Assembly: GCA_010015675.1 (NCBI GenBank)
Contig: ML977040.1
Location: forward strand, 148,677-195,929
DNA: 47,253 nt
Source: Byssothecium circinans
Taxonomy: Eukaryota; Ascomycota; Dothideomycetes; Pleosporales; Massarinaceae
Direction of reading: 5' to 3'
Position 1 is the stretch's first letter, and the number at the start of each line of letters is the position of its first letter. Positions 21,501 through 30,958 of the stretch are shown here, in pieces. Below the pieces are notes generated by a model. It saw only the letters and a list, made by a program, of their open reading frames with translations. It was not told the origin of the DNA and ran no database searches. Made by a program: the position numbers and the translations under genes.

Positions 21501-23216
21501 CTGTGGTACATTTGCGGGTTTAGACACAAGAAGCTGGGGAGTGTGCGTATAGATGGTATTCTGAGGTTGGAGATCGTACAACAGCATCGTCACGATTGCG
21601 AATTTTAGAGTTTCGCTATGACCTTGAGCCGGGTCAGAGGGTTCCCACCCCATCGCTGTGACCTCCAACAACCACATTATGTAACATTCAACTTCGCCGA
21701 TGTCGTATCCGTATCCTCACCTACCGCAAGCCCACTTCACCACACATCAGCAATGCTAACGCCTACTTCCCAGCGTCTATCCCTGAAGAACTCCGTACCC
21801 ATTTCTTGAATAATGTCTAAAGGAATAAGTATGTATCGACCATTCGAGCTGCACACTCGGGTTCTGGCTCCGCTCAACTATTCAAGGGCTCCACCTCACA
21901 CATGGACGCAATGGGCCTTTGCTTCTAGTACCTTTTCTCAACTACCATGGTACAGTCGCTAGGATCATCGCCGCTCCAAAATGGCTGCACGAGGCCGCTT
22001 GATGTTCGGCGTCGTTCGGAATGGACATGCAACAATGGCTTCGATAGGAGTGAGGCAATTATGAGCCCAGATATGTTTTGTTCCTGAAGTTTTATCTTCG
22101 GTGGCATGGCGTTTGCCGCGAGTTCCCGGCGCCCTGGGTGGTCATTCTTAATTACTCAAGTCTTCCATGGTTGTCACCGAGTCGTTGACGCGGCGGTCGT
22201 TATAACGTACGTACAAGGTACAAAGTCCATACACGTGCCCAAGGGACATACCGGAGCCTCGAAACGCCTCCGAGATCTACCATCAAACGGTCACGCCGTG
22301 TCGATCCCGCCCAGCGTTCCCCCGCCGGTGTACTTATTATTGTACTGTATCTACACGGGATCTCCATAACAATCCCACAATACGAACGATAAAAGCGCGC
22401 AAAGAAACTGCCGAAAAGTCCGGCCAGCGACAACCTCACCGCCGTTACAAAACCGCCTCACGCGGAAAAACCAAATCCCAAACCTCATCAAACGCGCTCA
22501 TCTCATACCCCCATCTCCGTCCCTTCCCACAAACCAGGTAATCCCCAGCACATTGGCCTCGTCCTCCGTTCCTACAGCTCGCGGGCATGTCCCTGATCCG
22601 GACCTGAACGTCGGGCTGCGAGAGCATGCAATGGTGTGGGCTCGGAACGGGTCGAGTCAAATGGACCTACTGATGGGCAACGTCATCAGTCAGTTTGGTT
22701 GTAATCGCCTTGAACATCAGACCGTTGTTTTGAGTTTTGCAAGGGCGGAGGGTGATGAGGGTCGCGTCGGGTGATGTGCTGGGATCTTCGTGGGAGAGGT
22801 GTCTTATCAGGGGGAGTGGTTTTTGTGAGGTGTGTGTATCACGAACTCGTAGTTGAAGATGTTATTGGGAAACTTGAAACTGTAGAAGCGCGGGATAGAA
22901 GGTATGCTAAGCTATTGCACACATATCAATGGTGGGATCAATGGAGAGGGTGGTAATCCAGGCGGCGATTTTTATCATTCTAGCGAAAGGAGGACGCTAC
23001 ATCGTTAGGGGGAAATAATCTGGTTGATATGTATTAGCAGACTATAGTGAAGAGGCGCACGCTATGCTGAAACCGCGAGGTGATTGCATCATCGTGTACG
23101 GCCAATGCTTAGAGGTACCGTAACAAACATGCTCCAGGTGCACTACACATTGACAGATGCAACACCACGTGGAATCCAAAAACACCGATGTGGGGTTCAA
23201 AAAGCTGTGTCATACC
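21501..23216. other. Intergenic before the CREG-like gene
   Basis: No intact gene is supported. A minus-strand piece at about 22445-22540 reads KGRRWGYEMSAFDEVWDLVF and then a stop, which looks protein-like but has no supporting upstream exon; it may be a remnant. Confidence 0.4.
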
Positions 23217-23966
23217 TCACAACTCAAGAATTTCATTCTGATTTGCGTCCCCAAATCCAAAGTACGACTTCAATGACCACCCGGTCGATTCACCAGGCAG
23301 CCTGACCTTCTCAATTTCCTCCTTGGTGACGCTTTGCCACTCCTCGAGCGGAATCCAGCCAATATATGCCCGATCGCCAAAGCCACCAATCCAATAAACG
23401 TCTTCTACTACCAGCCTAACCCATTTCGATTCATGTATGCGGTTCCCCGGCAGCCAAGCAGCGGCATCGGGGTGGTATTTGACGAAGCACGCTGCTACGT
23501 TTTGCCTGCTAACCTCCTCTGGGCTCAACTCTTCAAGACGACCGATGAGCGAGAATCGCGGGACTGCAGCGGCGCTGTACCGGCGCTTATACGGTGCGTG
23601 CCAGCGTAACGAGAGCGTGATGTTGGAGCCGGCCGCTACGTTCTTGAACGAGGTCGCGATCGAGATGGCGAGAATGGTAGGATTGCCTGTGCTGGGCTCG
23701 CAATCGCCGAAGTAGTCCATCAAGCCTATCGGCGTGCCACCGACATCTGAAGGGCGTTGCTCGGCGCTGTGGGTCGAGGGGAAGATGGTAGACAGCGTGC
23801 CGATGTTTTCGAGGTGGAGAATGCGTCGTGCTTGTATAGCAGACTCATGGACGGTCGGGATCTTGAAGACGCCCTCATGTTCGGGCTCAGGGTTGGAGAA
23901 GAATGATGGCAGGTTCAAAGCCGAAGCCGAGGCGATAAGGGTGCATAGAGCTGTGGTGAACTTCAT
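23217..23966 (-). CDS. Secreted CREG-like protein (FMN-binding split-barrel fold)
   Basis: A single-exon gene of 249 aa from the ATG at 23966 (a second ATG five codons upstream, 23981, would only lengthen the N-terminus). It starts with a signal peptide, MKFTTALCTLIASASA. The body matches the pyridoxamine 5'-phosphate oxidase-like/CREG family: HESAIQARRILHLENIGTLS at the start of the barrel, SDVGGTPIGLMDYFGDCEPS, then SLRWHAPYKRR, PRFSLIGRLEELS and the C-terminal WVRLVVEDVYWIGGFGDRAY. Metazoan CREG proteins are secreted or lysosomal glycoproteins that have lost enzyme activity; one N-glycosylation sequon (NIT) is visible here. Whether this fungal form binds a cofactor cannot be told. It is divergent from eS30, with 636 bp between starts. 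Confidence 0.82.
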   Translation of the reverse strand: MKFTTALCTLIASASALNLPSFFSNPEPEHEGVFKIPTVHESAIQARRILHLENIGTLSTIFPSTHSAEQRPSDVGGTPIGLMDYFGDCEPSTGNPTILAISIATSFKNVAAGSNITLSLRWHAPYKRRYSAAAVPRFSLIGRLEELSPEEVSRQNVAACFVKYHPDAAAWLPGNRIHESKWVRLVVEDVYWIGGFGDRAYIGWIPLEEWQSVTKEEIEKVRLPGESTGWSLKSYFGFGDANQNEILEL

Positions 23967-24602
23967 TGTGGTGGATGCCAAAGATACTGGTAAGAGGTAA
24001 GAAGGACCGCGGCCCCTACACTTTAGAAGTGCGCGTGGAAGCTGTCAAAATGCCAGCGGGGCTGGGTGAAGTTGCAATTAGTGCATCACAAGATGCCCTT
24101 GTCCTCGCGCGGAAAACCCGGCAGCCGAGGTGTTTCGTAGTTTGAGCATGCGTGATGTTTGTCTTTTACAACTGATTTAAGTATCTTTCCCAATGGAGTA
24201 CGGGTTCCTGGTAAAAATACAGATTATACCATGGTACTTTAGTGTGGTTCATAAAGTTCTTCGCGATGCTTGAGGGTTGCTCATTTGTTACGGGGATCTA
24301 ATCAGATCAATCTCCCGCCAAGGCCCTAATCATCACGTGCTCGGTTACGCACCACAAGGTGCCAATTTCGACCGTCGCCGCTGCGGCCAGTCATCCACGA
24401 TTGAAACCACCACCGCCCGCAACAGCAACCTGTACGTATCCCCTCTCCGTCGAAAGGACTTGCAACACATCATATTCCGCACAATTACAAACTCTCCGCC
24501 AGCCGATTTTCGTGCGCGACGATCGCTAACGGACATTTGCCACCGCAGAACTCCTCGAGTACCGACAGCTCAACACAAATCTTCGCACCCACAACCGCAA
24601 TC

Positions 24603-24997
24603 ATGGGTAAAGTTCACGGTTCCCTCGCTCGTGCCGGAAAAGTCAAGTCGCAGACACCAAAGGTACGCATACATATCTAGATGGAAGGGCGGATTGGCCG
24701 GACATATCTGGGTGGTTGAGGATAGACGACGGGAGGTGGTTGCGTTGGCAACTCGATCAGAAGCGTTGTCAGAAATTATCGAAGAAGGTTTGCTAACTCT
24801 TTCTGCTCTACAGGTCGACCCCCAGGAGAAGAAGAAGACCCCCAAGGGCCGCGCCAAGAAGAGGCTTACTTACACCCGCCGCTTCGTAAACGTCACTATG
24901 ACCGGCGGAAAGAGGAAGGTGAGTTATATACACCCATTAATCGTTTTTTAAGTACAATAGCTGACGAATGCAGATGAACCCCAACCCCGGCTCATAA
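24603..24997 (+). CDS. rps30: 40S ribosomal protein eS30
   Basis: Exons 24603-24662, 24814-24918 and 24974-24997 give 62 aa, the full length of fungal eS30. The protein starts [20 protein letters not shown], continues with [20 protein letters not shown] and ends MNPNPGS. It is a small, very basic subunit of the 40S ribosome near the decoding centre. There is no ubiquitin-like fusion partner, as is usual in fungi (animals make it as FAU). The 151 bp first intron has a TGCTAACT branch site, the 55 bp second has CTGAC. Several other frames overlap the gene and are not coding. Confidence 0.97.
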
Positions 24998-26392
24998 ACG
25001 GACAACGAACAGTCGAGGCGATGAAGGGGCGCACAACATGCTAGAAAATCTTTCATGAATTCAGTTTCCTCGGGATGGCTATGGCTCAAGATCAGAGAGA
25101 CAGGGTGACTTGGTCCGGAATGGATGTGGATGTGAAAACGACATGTCTGCTCGCGGGTCAGTCCCATCGGACTTTGGGATGATGGGGGCATATTCATGGC
25201 GTCAATGTACATTCGACTTTTGCAGGGATACATTACGAATTTGGACACCTGTGCTTCCAACTCTCTCCTCACTGTGACATTCCGCTTCCATGCGCTAAAC
25301 AACAGCTTTGAAGAATCTCACGTGAAGCCTCCATCCTCGGAACGATAAAAGAGAGATCAGATTATCTGTTGGTGATATTCAGCTCCAAACGTTCAAGCAT
25401 ATGTGAATGCATGCAAGCATTTGGGACCCCTTCTCTTGTGCCGTAAGTTGCTCCCCATCCAACACGAATAAACCAACTCATTCGTTTAAAGTCGGAGCAT
25501 CCCCGCCAAGTGCATTCTCTTCCTCACACACACCACGTTCCCTCCTCATCTACATAGACTCGTAGCGTAGTGCTGTAGCTTCGGGAACGTCCACGGGTCA
25601 ACGTCAAGCAAACATGTCTATCGTTCACAAGAACTTCCATTTTCAGCTCAGGCTCTGGAAAACACTATGCGGGAGACTCCCTTACAGACGCCTTGGAGAG
25701 AACGGATAACGACCGACATGACTCAGAGGTCTCCGCTCAAGCAGTCAAGGATGTTGTTGGGGGAAAGGGTACACCATATGTTCCTTTGATACTAGGGATC
25801 TATGGGATGGTGAGAGTGTGATCAGGGAGAGACACAATCAGAGTCGAACGCTGGCACTGGTAGCGGGGGGGGGGCAAAACTTTGTGGACAGGAGTTTCCG
25901 TCCGTGAAGTCTTCGCCAGACCGATGCGTTTGACATTCCATTCTGAGAGTGCTGTAAAGATGACGAAAAGGTAAAAGAAAGACGGCAGGTGGACACGGCG
26001 ATTGTGGTGTTCTGCTTGACTCTTGTGGTAATATAGTCGTCGCATAATACATAGTAAGTTCGTATTTCTCGGAGGCGGTCAGGCTGCTTGACCTGTCAAT
26101 ACCGGGGGGGGGGATGAATTGAATATTCTGGAAGTAACGAAAGTCATATTGAATCCAATAGAATAAACTCATATAACATAATCAAGACATATTCTCAAAG
26201 GGTGCTAAGCGCGAACCCAAACATCGTCGGAGTAGACGATGACGATGAGAGCAAACGCCAGCCAGCCCGCAAACACACCGCTCTCGCCCTCACCTCCCAC
26301 ATTTCACAACAACAACCTATTCTCACCATAGCTCTATTTACTTTCCACACTTCCTCAACGAACTACGCAAACTAGAACCGCACTACGCCATA
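24998..26392. other. Intergenic, eS30 to IFI6-like gene
   Basis: No gene is supported. Two runs of ten G occur at 25865-25874 and 26104-26113. The last 150 bp (CA/AAC-rich) are probably the 5' UTR of the next gene. Confidence 0.5.
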
Positions 26393-26896
26393 ATGGGCAA
26401 CCACGTCTCTAAGTTCATCCACGATTGTGTCACACGCGCGAAGGACGTGGTTGTCAATGCGATGCGTCAGATCCTACCGCCCGTCGTCCAATATGTAGTC
26501 GAGCATCCCATCCAGACAGTCGCGCATGTGGCCACCGCCCTCGTAGTCGCCGCGCCCGGTATCGTTGCTGGACCTTTGCTGGCCGTTGCTGGATTCGCAG
26601 GCGGAGGAATTGCCGCTGGTAAGCTATCGCTGGATGGAGACAGAAAGAACGCTAATAGAAATTGTCCAGGTTCTATGGCGGCGGGAGTCCAATCTACCAT
26701 CGGTGCGGTTTCGGCGGGTAGTACTTTTGCTACTCTTCAGTCTGCGGCGGTGAGTGTTGCGATAGTTGTATTGTAACTGTCAGCTAATGGGCCACAGATG
26801 GGTGGATACGGAGCAGCCACTGTAGCCGGTGCTGTGGCAGGCGCAGCGGTTGCTGCTGACGGCGTCAATGTCGCTGTCCAGGCGGCGAGGCGTTAA
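26393..26896 (+). CDS. IFI6/IFI27-like (ISG12 family) small membrane protein
   Basis: Exons 26393-26618, 26670-26749 and 26798-26896 give 134 aa. After a short amphipathic N-terminus (MGNHVSKFIHDCV) come hydrophobic Gly/Ala-rich segments: VAHVATALVVAAPGIVAGPL, LAVAGFAGGGIAAGS, then the family core AAGVQSTIGAVSAGSTFATL and QSAAMGGYGAATVAGAVAGA. This pattern of two to three small-residue transmembrane helices is that of the interferon-alpha-inducible 6-16/IFI27 family. Animal members act in mitochondrial or nuclear-envelope membranes and influence apoptosis; fungal members are uncharacterised. Both introns (51 and 48 bp) have good donors and acceptors and are needed to rejoin the core. The gene has no obvious functional link to its neighbours. 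Confidence 0.82.
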
Positions 26897-27181
26897 AGAC
26901 GATTATGGATGCTCTATTCTCGGCCTTTGCGACGAGAGGAAAGGGATACCTGACCAGAACCATGTCTCACCCACAAGGTGGCATCATCATAGTTGTAAGG
27001 AAAGTTGGAAAAAGGCAATTGGAATCGAGATACGGAAAGTTCAATGAATGAAAGAAAGTCCTACTCAATTCATCTTGAAGGGTTTTCTGATACGTGATCA
27101 ATATCCGTACGATGCAATCGTCCAGAAAGTTCCACTGTACTTCAACGCGTGTAGGTGATGGAACAATAGATTCTAGACCGC

Positions 27182-27307
27182 CTATTTTTCAATTTGCTCA
27201 TCGCCTCGCTTTTTGAGCCAAGCCCACCATGCAACGACCAATGTGACGACCAGCACCAATGTTGTTGTTAATTTAGTTGACGGGGTATAGGGTAATTGAT
27301 TGGGGAG
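27182..27307 (-). other. In-frame open extension after the APT1 stop, encoding a tail-anchor-like segment
   Basis: Minus strand, directly downstream of and in frame with the TGA at 27310-27308. There are 41 sense codons, then TAG (27184-27182). The encoded stretch begins LPNQLPYTPSTK, has a hydrophobic run LTTTLVLVVTLVVAWWAWL and closes with the charged tail KKRGDEQIEK. Hydrophobic helix plus basic end is the layout of C-terminal tail anchors. The stop context is TGA followed by C, the leakiest class known in eukaryotes. There is no AG dinucleotide between the TGA and the end of the hydrophobic codons, so splicing cannot remove the stop and keep the segment. It could also be fossil 3' coding sequence after a recent nonsense mutation. 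Confidence 0.5.
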
Positions 27308-28176
27308 TCAGAGCGACGTCTCAGACTTTGCGTCGCCAAGCGAGGGAATTTGTTGGTCAAGGTACGCCTCGAGATGATCAATCTCTTCGGGATCGGCGGA
27401 GTGAACGAGATTCCTAGCAAACACGTCAGTGCAGGTAGCCAAAGCCCAAAGAGGCACGCACTCGTATGTCCGGAAGTCGACCTTGTATCCTTGCTTAACA
27501 AGCTCATCAGCACTTGATTTTCCAAACTTGTGCGCAACAACTTGGTCCGCATCGCCGTGGCCCATGAAGATGGGAGTCCGTTGGTTCGGGCTATCCGCAG
27601 GAATCATCTCTTTGATCTTCTGCTGCAGGAGCAAGTAGCAGCTCAGACCGAAAATACCGCCTAGTTGGCTCTTGTATGTAACACCGGAGAGCAAGGCCAT
27701 AGCTCCACCTTGCGAGAAGCCGCCGACAACGACTCGGTTTGCAGGTATGCCCTTGGCCACCTCGGCGTCGATGAGTGAGTGGAAGTAGTCGCGGGACTTG
27801 AGGATGCCCTCCTCGTCCTCTTCACGGCTTGCCAGGTCGTTGAGGCTCTTAATGTCATACCAGCCGGGCATCTTCATCCCCATGTTCTGCCACACCATCA
27901 GCCGTGGTCTTTCCACTTGTTTGTCGGGTCTAGAGGACGTACGATCGTAATCGGGATCTGCGGTGCATGGGGGAAGATGAAAGCGACTTCCTCGAACTTG
28001 CTCCGACGTCTCCAGTTCTCAGCAAGGAACAGCCTAGGTGAATATTAGTAGGTGTATAGCTGTCCATCCCCACAAACGCACCATCCAGCCCCACTATCGC
28101 CTAAGCCATGGGCAACAATCACCGTGGCTGTGTGGCATTTGAGCGCCGGGACGACTATCGGCTTGAGCGCAGACAT
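27308..28176 (-). CDS. Acyl-protein thioesterase 1 (serine alpha/beta hydrolase)
   Basis: The enzyme removes palmitate from S-acylated proteins such as G-alpha and Ras. Four exons on the minus strand, 28176-28082, 28033-27943, 27886-27462 and 27413-27308, give 238 aa, the normal family size. Conserved parts are VIVAHGLGDSGAGW (oxyanion loop), FIFPHAPQIPITI, NMGMKMPGWYDI, the nucleophile elbow GGFSQGGAMAL (Ser about 120), MGHGDADQVV (Asp about 176) and NLVHSADPEEI (catalytic His about 208). Introns are 48, 56 and 48 bp. The third is in frame and stop-free, so retention would insert 16 residues just before the catalytic His. The gene is head-to-head with the HhH-GPD gene (424 bp apart). The frame continues open after the stop into a tail-anchor-like extension (separate entry). 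Confidence 0.93.
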
Positions 28177-28600
28177 GGTGAAGTCGGTGGAGGACAAGAT
28201 TTGTGGTGAAGAGAGGCGCGATGATGGGTGACGCCTGATTTGGGCTACAGGTCGTGATGAAGTTTGGTGCGCCGTCCCGAAAGTCTGGACCGAGGCGTTT
28301 TCGGTTCCTGAGTCAGGGGTCTAAGCTCCAATCATCGACGTCATGCAGGGAGGCCAGTCAACACTCCCAGAGTGATGGAGGATTTTTGACCTCCTCGTAC
28401 GCCGTTTGGTCTCGTCTTTTCACCTTCACTTCAACTATCGCTCCCGCTACTGTGTTTGACATGCCGGCTTTTCGGGCATAAATGCTGCCCCCTCCCCCAT
28501 CATTCTATCTCTTTACTTCTCTACACTGTCGCTCACCGCAGTGTATCCTCGAAGGTCACTGATCTCAATTCTCTTTCGATTCAATACTCGAGCTTTCACT
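28177..28600. promoter_or_regulatory. Shared intergenic promoter region of APT1 and the HhH-GPD gene
   Basis: The 424 bp between two divergent start codons must hold both promoters. No TATA box or known operator is evident. Pyrimidine-rich stretches (CCCCCTCCCCC near 28490) lie on the HhH-GPD side. Confidence 0.45.
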
Positions 28601-30136
28601 ATGGCGAGAACTACAACGAGGTCTGCTTTCAAGTCGGGTGCCCAACCCATACAAGATCCAGTCCAGCTCTCGAGTCCCCCAGCAACACCCGGATCTCGAA
28701 ACAACGACTTCAACATCGACGATATGCCTGAGCCGACACCCAAAAAGAGGACCCCGCGCAAAGTTGCACCCGCTACTCCCAAGAGCTCCCGCAAGCGCAC
28801 ACGTGCAGCAGTCATCAAAAATGAGGCCATCAACGAGCTTCCGCACAATTTAGGCAAGATCCCAGAGAATCTTCTCAAGGACGCTGACGTCGATGAAGGC
28901 TCCCCTGCAAAGAAGCCTAGGAGATCGCGTGTTACCACAGAAAAGGTCTCCCTAAAGAAGGCAGACGTCGATGACTTGGTCGACAAAGCCCTAACCACCC
29001 CCAAATCTCCTCGCAAGTCGAAGAAGAAAGCACCCAGTCTCACACCGGGCGAGTCCCCCTATCCCAATTGGCCGCATCCCACGCCCGAAGAGTGCCACGA
29101 AGTGAATCGCTTGCTATCAACCATCCATGGTGAGGTCAAGCCACCGGAGACCATACCTTTACCCTCCCTTACCGTCGCCGGCTGTGGCGAGGTTCCATCA
29201 GTGCTCGATGCTCTCATCCGTACTGTCCTCTCGGCAGCAACATCTGGTACCAATTCTTCACGAGCTTTTGCTGGCCTAGTGAAGAAATTTGGCATTCTCG
29301 AGGAAGGCATCGGACAGGGCAGTGTTGATTGGAACAAAGTTCGTCTTGCAGAGACCAGTGACATCTTCGACGCCATCAAGAGCGGAGGTCTTGCCAAGGA
29401 CAAGAGCAAAAACATCAAGACCATTCTGGAGATGGTTTGGCAAGAGAACCAAACCCGCCGTGACCAACTTGTTGCTTCTAGTTCAGCACCGGGCTCAGAG
29501 AAAGAAGGACCACAAGAGAAGGATGTCGAGATTGCCAAGGCGGACGAGGGTGTTATTTCGTTAGATCACCTCCATTTGCTAGATACCGACGAGGCTTTCC
29601 AAGCATTGATGAAGTACCCTGGCGTCGGGGTCAAGACAAGCGCCTGTGTCCTTCTGTTCTGCCTTCGGCGACCTTGTTTTGCAGTCGACACTCACGTCTT
29701 TCGCCTGTGCCAATGGCTGGGATGGGTTCCTCCGCCTGGAGATCCTGCAGGGCTACCCCCTGGAACCAAGAGAAAATTTACTGGCCCGAGTCGAGATTCG
29801 ACCTACAGCCACTGCCAGGTGAGGGTCCCCGACGAGCTCAAGTATCCCCTCCATCAGCTCTTCATCATGCACGGAAAGACATGCCCGCGATGCCGAGCCA
29901 TCACCGGCGAGAACAGCGAGGGGTGGGATGAAGGTTGCGTTATCGACCATCTAGTCAAACGTACTGGTGTGAGAAAAGGCCTTGGCGCAAGCCCTATGAA
30001 AGGTGGAAAGGCACGCAATACAAGCAAAGCGAGCAAGATAAAGAGCAAGGCCAAGTCCAAAGAGGTGGAAGAGAGCGACGCGGAGAGCAGCGAGCTGAGC
30101 GACGTTCCAGACGAGGAGGAAGAGGACACGTCCTAA
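28601..30136 (+). CDS. HhH-GPD superfamily DNA glycosylase (endonuclease III-like)
   Basis: An intronless gene of 511 aa from the ATG at 28601 (context TTCACTATGG). The first 150 residues are basic and Ser/Pro/Lys rich, with several KKR/RKR clusters that fit nuclear localisation. The catalytic region has the helix-hairpin-helix LMKYPGVGVKTSACVLLFCL with Lys at about residue 344, in the position of the Schiff-base lysine of Nth/Ogg1, then CFAVDTHVFRLCQWLGW with Asp at about 363. Both catalytic residues of a bifunctional glycosylase/lyase are thus present. A typical 4Fe-4S cysteine cluster is not seen: only CPRC and a later Cys remain. The C-terminus is Lys-rich, then acidic (DVPDEEEEDTS). Role: base excision repair, by family; substrate unknown. 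Confidence 0.85.
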   Translation: MARTTTRSAFKSGAQPIQDPVQLSSPPATPGSRNNDFNIDDMPEPTPKKRTPRKVAPATPKSSRKRTRAAVIKNEAINELPHNLGKIPENLLKDADVDEGSPAKKPRRSRVTTEKVSLKKADVDDLVDKALTTPKSPRKSKKKAPSLTPGESPYPNWPHPTPEECHEVNRLLSTIHGEVKPPETIPLPSLTVAGCGEVPSVLDALIRTVLSAATSGTNSSRAFAGLVKKFGILEEGIGQGSVDWNKVRLAETSDIFDAIKSGGLAKDKSKNIKTILEMVWQENQTRRDQLVASSSAPGSEKEGPQEKDVEIAKADEGVISLDHLHLLDTDEAFQALMKYPGVGVKTSACVLLFCLRRPCFAVDTHVFRLCQWLGWVPPPGDPAGLPPGTKRKFTGPSRDSTYSHCQVRVPDELKYPLHQLFIMHGKTCPRCRAITGENSEGWDEGCVIDHLVKRTGVRKGLGASPMKGGKARNTSKASKIKSKAKSKEVEESDAESSELSDVPDEEEEDTS

Positions 30137-30958
30137 AGCTCAAGGGGCTGGACGAGCTTAGTACGGGCGATTGCACTATATGAATTATGGGAAATCTTGA
30201 GGCATTTTGTAGTAGCTTCTATCTGCTTTCGGTCTTGGTCTCGGTCCTGGTTTGACATGTCCTCCCAAACGGAATATCTATCACGGGGTAAGGTTTGAGC
30301 GCAAGGAGTTTGGCGCTTTGGGTGATCGTATCCGACATATCATGTATATGTTAGTTGTCTACCAATCTTCTATCCTCATCCGCTGCCTCCAAAACGTTTG
30401 AAGAAAGTGGAGAAAACTAGCCAAAGTCCCACCTCTGAAGTGCACCACATGGGTCCAAGAAAGCAGTGAACTAGTCATCAGACTCTAACTCAAAGTTAGT
30501 GTCAATGGTCCTGCTAAGTGGGGTCAACTTCCAGAAGTGTGGGTATGCGGGTCCCGGCCGGTAGAAGCCAGCTTCTATCTACCGGCAATATACATATTAC
30601 CCATGTCCACAACCACGACTAATCTTACTAGAACCTTTTGCGGACGCCGCACATAAATGTGGGATTGGAAATCAAGTCACACAGGAGGAGTGGGGCTGGA
30701 GATGCATTGGAGGGAGTGATCAATTTATCGTAAGTTCGGTACTTGGTAAATTCGCAATCTATCCGTTATTGTACCTTGCTCTTAACGACCCCACATTAAG
30801 AGATGGCTCATTTAGGATTATTTCAGAGTGTGATTCAAGTTTAGGGGGGTTTAAGAGGCGAAGGGCTTGTACTTAGAGAAGTCGCTGGCGAGAATCTTGG
30901 AACCGTCTTGATATTCGAACTTTGTCTAGGCGCTTTTGTATCAAGCGATCGAGTCACG
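30137..30958. other. Intergenic with a short perfect hairpin
   Basis: No gene is seen. A nested hairpin lies at 30558-30585: CCGGTAGA pairs with TCTACCGG, and inside it TAGAAGC pairs with GCTTCTA around a two-base loop. The hairpin is 420 bp past the HhH-GPD stop and not followed by a T-run; its role is unknown. The end of the stretch holds the 5' flank of the DUF1996 gene. Confidence 0.5.

Noticed and set aside
24277..24951. 224-codon open frame spanning eS30
   Set aside because: It reads through the eS30 first intron and 5' UTR in the eS30 frame; the spliced 62 aa protein explains the conserved part.
25865..26113. Two G10 tracts as possible G-quadruplexes
   Set aside because: They are single uninterrupted runs 230 bp apart, without the spaced G-tracts needed for a stable quadruplex; probably slippage products.
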